Assembly: GCA_049969475.1 (NCBI GenBank)
Contig: JBMFOU010000006.1
Coordinates: 58,466-122,465, forward strand
DNA length: 64,000 bases
Direction of reading: 5' to 3'
Source: UBA2030 sp049969475
GTDB lineage: Bacteria; Bacteroidota; Bacteroidia; Bacteroidales; TTA-H9
Positions within the stretch are counted from its first letter, which is position 1; each line of letters opens with the position of its first letter. The notes under the pieces were generated by a model that searched no databases, had not been told where the DNA came from, and saw only the letters and a list, made by a program, of their open reading frames with translations. Below are positions 60,794-64,000 of the stretch, one piece after another. The position numbers were made by a program, and so were the translations under genes.

Positions 60794-62800
60794 CTATCGT
60801 TTGGGTTTTGGTTTTTCAAATATAGGCAAAAGCCCCTTTGCTCCCGTAAGCCCTTTATTGAGTACATATTGTGAGCTTTGCATGAGGCTCCAGGCGTTCA
60901 TTTTCAAGGAATCAGCTAAAGCCTGGCTTGCACTGAGTTGGTTTTGCGGGCTCTCATCTGTCAGATTATATAGGGCAAGGAGTTGATCATCTTTAAGAAT
61001 CAGGAATAAGCTGTCGGTAAGAATGCCAAGTTTATCATCTGCCCCGAAAAAAGTAAAGCCCATAGGTTGATGGAGGAGGTCGGTACCCGCAGTGTTGTTG
61101 ATGTACGAAAATCCCAGGATCTCCATGAGGGTGGCAAAAAGATCTGTCTGGCTTCCGGGGGTATATATGATAGTCGGCCTGAGTTGCCCACCCGGTGTGA
61201 ACAGGAGTAATGGGATATGATTAAGAGAGAGAGGTAATTCGTATTGTGGATTTATTGTCGCACCATGATCGGCCGTTATTACGAAAAGGGTATGGTTGAA
61301 CCAGGGGTAGGCTGAAGCCTCGCGAAGAAATTGTCCCAGACTTCGGTCGGCATATTCTACCATCTGGTCGGGTAGGTTTCGGGAAACGGGTTTGAAATGG
61401 AAATCTTTGGGCAGCACGTAAGGTCCATGATTGCTGGCCGTGAGCACAAAAGCCAGGAAAGGACTGTGGTTTGTGGCGATTTCCTGATTCAGTAGGCGAA
61501 TTGTTTCTCGGAATAGGGCGTGATCTGGAATTCCAAGAGTTGACACTGCACGGGCTTTAAAATCCCTTTCGCTGAATATTTTTTCGAATCCATTGGCTTT
61601 GAAAAATCCTCCTATGTTATCGAACTGGTCGTCGTGGGGAATAAAAGCCAGGGTATGATAGCCTTTACCCTTAAGTGTGACGGGAAGTCCTGTATAATCG
61701 GGGATGGGATATTTATTCATGGGATGCTGTCTCTTAAGAGCCGGAAATCCGTAGAGGCTGGAGAAAATCCCGTTGAAGGTGTGAATGCCGGCAGAGTGGA
61801 ATTGGGTAAAAGTTACCGAGAGACGGGCCATGCTGTCAATAACAGGCGTCAGGTTTTTCCCCTGAGGAATTAAGCCGGTATTTCCCATTGACATGCCCTC
61901 CATGAGCACTACCACAATATTTAAATAACTACTATCCGCCCTTCCGGGTATTTTTCGCGCCAGGGGCGATGGGTATATGGAATCCTGGATGCTGAGCAGA
62001 TGACGTGCCCTTTTGAGCGCTTTATCCGTGGGCATCCATTGCAATTGTTCTTCCCGGGTTTTTTGTACGTCGAGCCAACTTTGTATGAAGGTAAAGACCG
62101 GATTAAGACCCGCCTGATCATAAAAAGGATGGCCCGAAAAATAAGCGGTTCCTGTGCGTATGGGCGATTTCTTTTCTATTCTCCCCCTGATCGCTAGAAA
62201 GCAAACCCCGCCCAATACTACGACAATAATAATTCTCGCGTAAATAGAGAGTGACTTACTTTTTGTTTGATATCCGTTGGCAGATTTATGTTGCCGAAAG
62301 ATTCTATTTATTACCAAAATCCATGTAGTACCTAGCAAGAGAAAGAGAACCAGAAAAATTGCATATCTCATCTCGCCCAGCACCATTCCAAGCATTAGCT
62401 TAGGTGAATCTATCCATTGAAAAACAGCTATGTCGAGCCGTGAGAAGTAATGGGCAAAGTAAGGGATATCGGCAGCACAAATAGCAAATGCGATTAAATA
62501 ATTGAATGTTATCCAGTATTTTATTGTGTAAGTGATCCATCTTGGGATTATTTTAAATACGTAGCAAAAGCTCGTAAGTAATAAGGGAAAGCTCAGTAAA
62601 TAACCTGAGATTACGGTGTCGAAACGCCATCCATACCCTAGTGCCCCACCAAGTAGCCACCCAAGGGGGCCATGGTTTCCGGCCGGTTGATAAAAAAATA
62701 TCAGAATGATAAGCCTGAAGAGAGTAAAGTATGCAATTCCCCACAGATATGCTTTCAGAAGGGGAGAGAAAGGTTTCACCCAGTCAGGAATACGGTTCAT
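60794..62800 (-). CDS. LTA-synthase-type membrane phosphatase/transferase (sulfatase fold)
   Basis: The 668-residue protein has about five N-terminal membrane helices (to about residue 200), followed by an extracytoplasmic alkaline-phosphatase-superfamily domain. The metal-site segments are NIVVVLMEGMSMGN (first acidic ligand), the nucleophile region HSAGIHTFNGIFSSLYGFP with a candidate Thr, DDQFDNIGGFFKANGF, and VITADHGATINP (metal-binding Asp-His). This is the layout of LTA synthases and phosphoethanolamine transferases. Gram-negative members probably modify lipid head groups or glycans; the substrate cannot be told. It precedes the transketolase genes by 2 bases. Confidence 0.87.
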   Translation of the reverse strand: MNRIPDWVKPFSPLLKAYLWGIAYFTLFRLIILIFFYQPAGNHGPLGWLLGGALGYGWRFDTVISGYLLSFPLLLTSFCYVFKIIPRWITYTIKYWITFNYLIAFAICAADIPYFAHYFSRLDIAVFQWIDSPKLMLGMVLGEMRYAIFLVLFLLLGTTWILVINRIFRQHKSANGYQTKSKSLSIYARIIIVVVLGGVCFLAIRGRIEKKSPIRTGTAYFSGHPFYDQAGLNPVFTFIQSWLDVQKTREEQLQWMPTDKALKRARHLLSIQDSIYPSPLARKIPGRADSSYLNIVVVLMEGMSMGNTGLIPQGKNLTPVIDSMARLSVTFTQFHSAGIHTFNGIFSSLYGFPALKRQHPMNKYPIPDYTGLPVTLKGKGYHTLAFIPHDDQFDNIGGFFKANGFEKIFSERDFKARAVSTLGIPDHALFRETIRLLNQEIATNHSPFLAFVLTASNHGPYVLPKDFHFKPVSRNLPDQMVEYADRSLGQFLREASAYPWFNHTLFVITADHGATINPQYELPLSLNHIPLLLFTPGGQLRPTIIYTPGSQTDLFATLMEILGFSYINNTAGTDLLHQPMGFTFFGADDKLGILTDSLFLILKDDQLLALYNLTDESPQNQLSASQALADSLKMNAWSLMQSSQYVLNKGLTGAKGLLPIFEKPKPKR

Positions 62801-62850
62801 GGATAAAAGTTAATAAGACTGCAAAGCTACTTTTTCCGACTGGCTTTTAC

Positions 62851-64000
62851 TCAGGGGAGCACGCGGGTATTGATGGTGAGCATCAGATAGGTGAAAAGGG
62901 GAGTGGCCGGTTCGGTCACCTGTTGAATCTGTTTGAGTGTAGATGAAGGGGTTAACCAGAGCAGTCCGTATTCTATGGCTCCCCATTCGGCAATTTTATA
63001 TTTCAGTATCAAATCGTTTTCTATAGCAAGTTGTTTTGTGCCTGTGACTGAGGGGTTGTTTACCATCAGGCGAAAATTATGAAGAGAGTTCGTGAAAGTA
63101 AGACGGGGAGTAGCTGACCAACTCAAGCTGAGGTATGTATCGATAATACCGGCCTGTCTTACATGTGCGGAAAGATTTCGGAAATAATCCATGTTACCAA
63201 GAAACTTATGTCGGGCCGAATAAATCAGGTCAAAAACATGATCGGTACCCTTACCAGGGTTTTTATTTCCACTGCTTACCGTAAAGCCGATTCCGGGCTT
63301 TAATTTTTCCCCATTGTAAATCAAATTTCCTGCTCCAAGGAATGCAGAAACTTTTTGACCGGCCAGATTCTTGCCCAATTGGTAATAAAAATTGGCATCT
63401 CCCGATAAATTACTCCCGCTCATTCGATAAAATACCCCCGTGGTATAGCGAAAATGCAAGTTGTTTACTGTATCTGAGAGAGTTTGGCCGGTACCTATAA
63501 AAATCCAGGAAAGGGAATGGTGGGTATGGATGGTATGGTTGAGCCATAGGAAGGCCAGTGTTTTGTATCGGTCGGTCGGATAAAAATTATCGGATAAAGA
63601 CTCTTTAAGGGTATTCCAGCTGAGGGCAGCATGAACATTCCATTGATTGGCTGCGTATTTAATCAGCAAAGCATCGCTGGCAGCCCCTGACTGGTTCCAG
63701 TTACGTTGGCCCAGCAGCCATTCGTTGTCGTAACTCAGTTCCAAACGGCCGGCCATTATTCCCAGATTAGATTTCATCTTAAGCTCTATAAAAGCTTCGT
63801 GAAGGTCAAGGCTGGCTTCGTCGCCCAGATTCCCCGCAGTGCTGTGGTTTTTTTCATCTCCCCAAAGTCTCACATCCTGAGGAGTTATTACCCAGCGAAG
63901 ATTTTCCTGCTGATAGGTAAACCTCAGTCGGGTGCGTTGCGTAAAGAGGAGAGATGGATTAGTATTTTCCGGTAAGAGTTGTTGGAACCCGTTGCGTAAC
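62851..64000 (-). CDS. Alginate-export-type outer-membrane barrel protein, partial at the window edge
   Basis: Reading on the minus strand from 64000, the frame is open upstream of the first start-like codon (GTG 63873). It encodes TQRTRLRFTYQQENLRWVIT followed by PQDVRLWGDE, so the gene runs in from beyond the window. The QDVRLWG pattern and the long series of amphipathic strands match the alginate_exp family of outer-membrane barrels, which form pores for anionic sugars or related solutes. The C-terminus ends in a hydrophobic strand (LFTYLMLTINTRVLP), as expected for barrel assembly. It lies 50 bases upstream of the sulfatase-fold gene in the same direction. The signal peptide is outside the window. 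Confidence 0.82.
   Translation of the reverse strand, partial: LRNGFQQLLPENTNPSLLFTQRTRLRFTYQQENLRWVITPQDVRLWGDEKNHSTAGNLGDEASLDLHEAFIELKMKSNLGIMAGRLELSYDNEWLLGQRNWNQSGAASDALLIKYAANQWNVHAALSWNTLKESLSDNFYPTDRYKTLAFLWLNHTIHTHHSLSWIFIGTGQTLSDTVNNLHFRYTTGVFYRMSGSNLSGDANFYYQLGKNLAGQKVSAFLGAGNLIYNGEKLKPGIGFTVSSGNKNPGKGTDHVFDLIYSARHKFLGNMDYFRNLSAHVRQAGIIDTYLSLSWSATPRLTFTNSLHNFRLMVNNPSVTGTKQLAIENDLILKYKIAEWGAIEYGLLWLTPSSTLKQIQQVTEPATPLFTYLMLTINTRVLP

Noticed and set aside
1..64000. tRNA, rRNA, CRISPR array, prophage, insertion sequence or integrative element
   Set aside because: I looked in the intergenic stretches and among the coding regions for tRNA-like cloverleaf ends, regularly spaced direct repeats, transposases, integrases and phage genes, and found none that I can support.

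Overview
The window looks like a chromosomal segment of a Bacteroidota bacterium, probably from the Bacteroidales/Marinilabiliales/Lentimicrobiales neighbourhood. The evidence is: promoters of the Bacteroidota type (TTTG, about 20 nt, TAnnTTTG); proteins with type IX secretion (T9SS) sorting domains; a PorZ-like T9SS component and a PorE-like OmpA protein; a fused SecDF; Bacteroidota-restricted families (DUF4290, DUF5777, DUF4907, DUF4397); and many acidic-tailed lipoproteins. I see no rRNA, tRNA, CRISPR array, prophage or insertion sequence. The genes are intact except at the two window edges.

Layout. 1-1448 (minus): a cut-off exported protein, a DUF4907 protein and a YD-type repeat protein. 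1567-9176 (plus): a prolyl oligopeptidase lipoprotein, an exported glutaredoxin-like protein, PorZ, a YitT membrane protein and a DUF4249-like lipoprotein. 9562-11457: dnaK with a strong terminator. 11913-15733 (plus): a compact six-gene periplasmic redox operon (three c-type heme proteins, an OB-fold protein, YceI and a DUF5777 beta-barrel). 15735-24248 (minus): pdxH, exonuclease III, a methyltransferase, a DUF364 metal-chelation protein, and an RND metal pump whose permease is fused to its outer-membrane channel. 24619-25988 (minus): a lipoprotein and a DUF3109 protein. 26254-33655 (minus): a five-gene acyl-CoA carboxylation operon (acyl-CoA dehydrogenase, AtuA, biotin carboxylase, enoyl-CoA hydratase, carboxyltransferase) of the leucine/acyclic-terpene type. 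33985-34899 (minus): ogt and a PKD lipoprotein.

35001-52521 (plus) is mostly housekeeping: a beta-lactamase-fold hydrolase, a PcrA/UvrD helicase, DUF4290, murA, grpE, dnaJ, an ABC exporter, secDF, tatA, a PorE-like OmpA protein and purM. 52536-53578 (minus): a lipoprotein and a GNAT acetyltransferase. 53672-57965 (plus): a CarH/LitR-like MerR regulator with a B12-binding signature, an ECF sigma factor, and a large secreted DUF4397 protein. 58022: a DCC thiol oxidoreductase. 58395-64000 (minus): a membrane protein, a split transketolase, an LTA-synthase-type sulfatase-fold enzyme, and a cut-off alginate-export-type barrel.

The points most worth a second look are: (1) the B12-type MerR plus ECF sigma pair, with repeated inverted TTGTTTAA pairs at 16-17 nt spacing and no carotenoid genes nearby; (2) a degenerate retropepsin-like domain at the C-terminus of the PorE-like OmpA protein; (3) the cytochrome/YceI/barrel operon, a possible electron conduit through the outer membrane; (4) MurA with Asp in place of the fosfomycin-target Cys; (5) the permease-channel fusion of the metal pump next to a metal-chelation protein; and (6) an acyl-CoA dehydrogenase whose catalytic glutamate position argues against isovaleryl-CoA dehydrogenase in an otherwise leucine-like operon.
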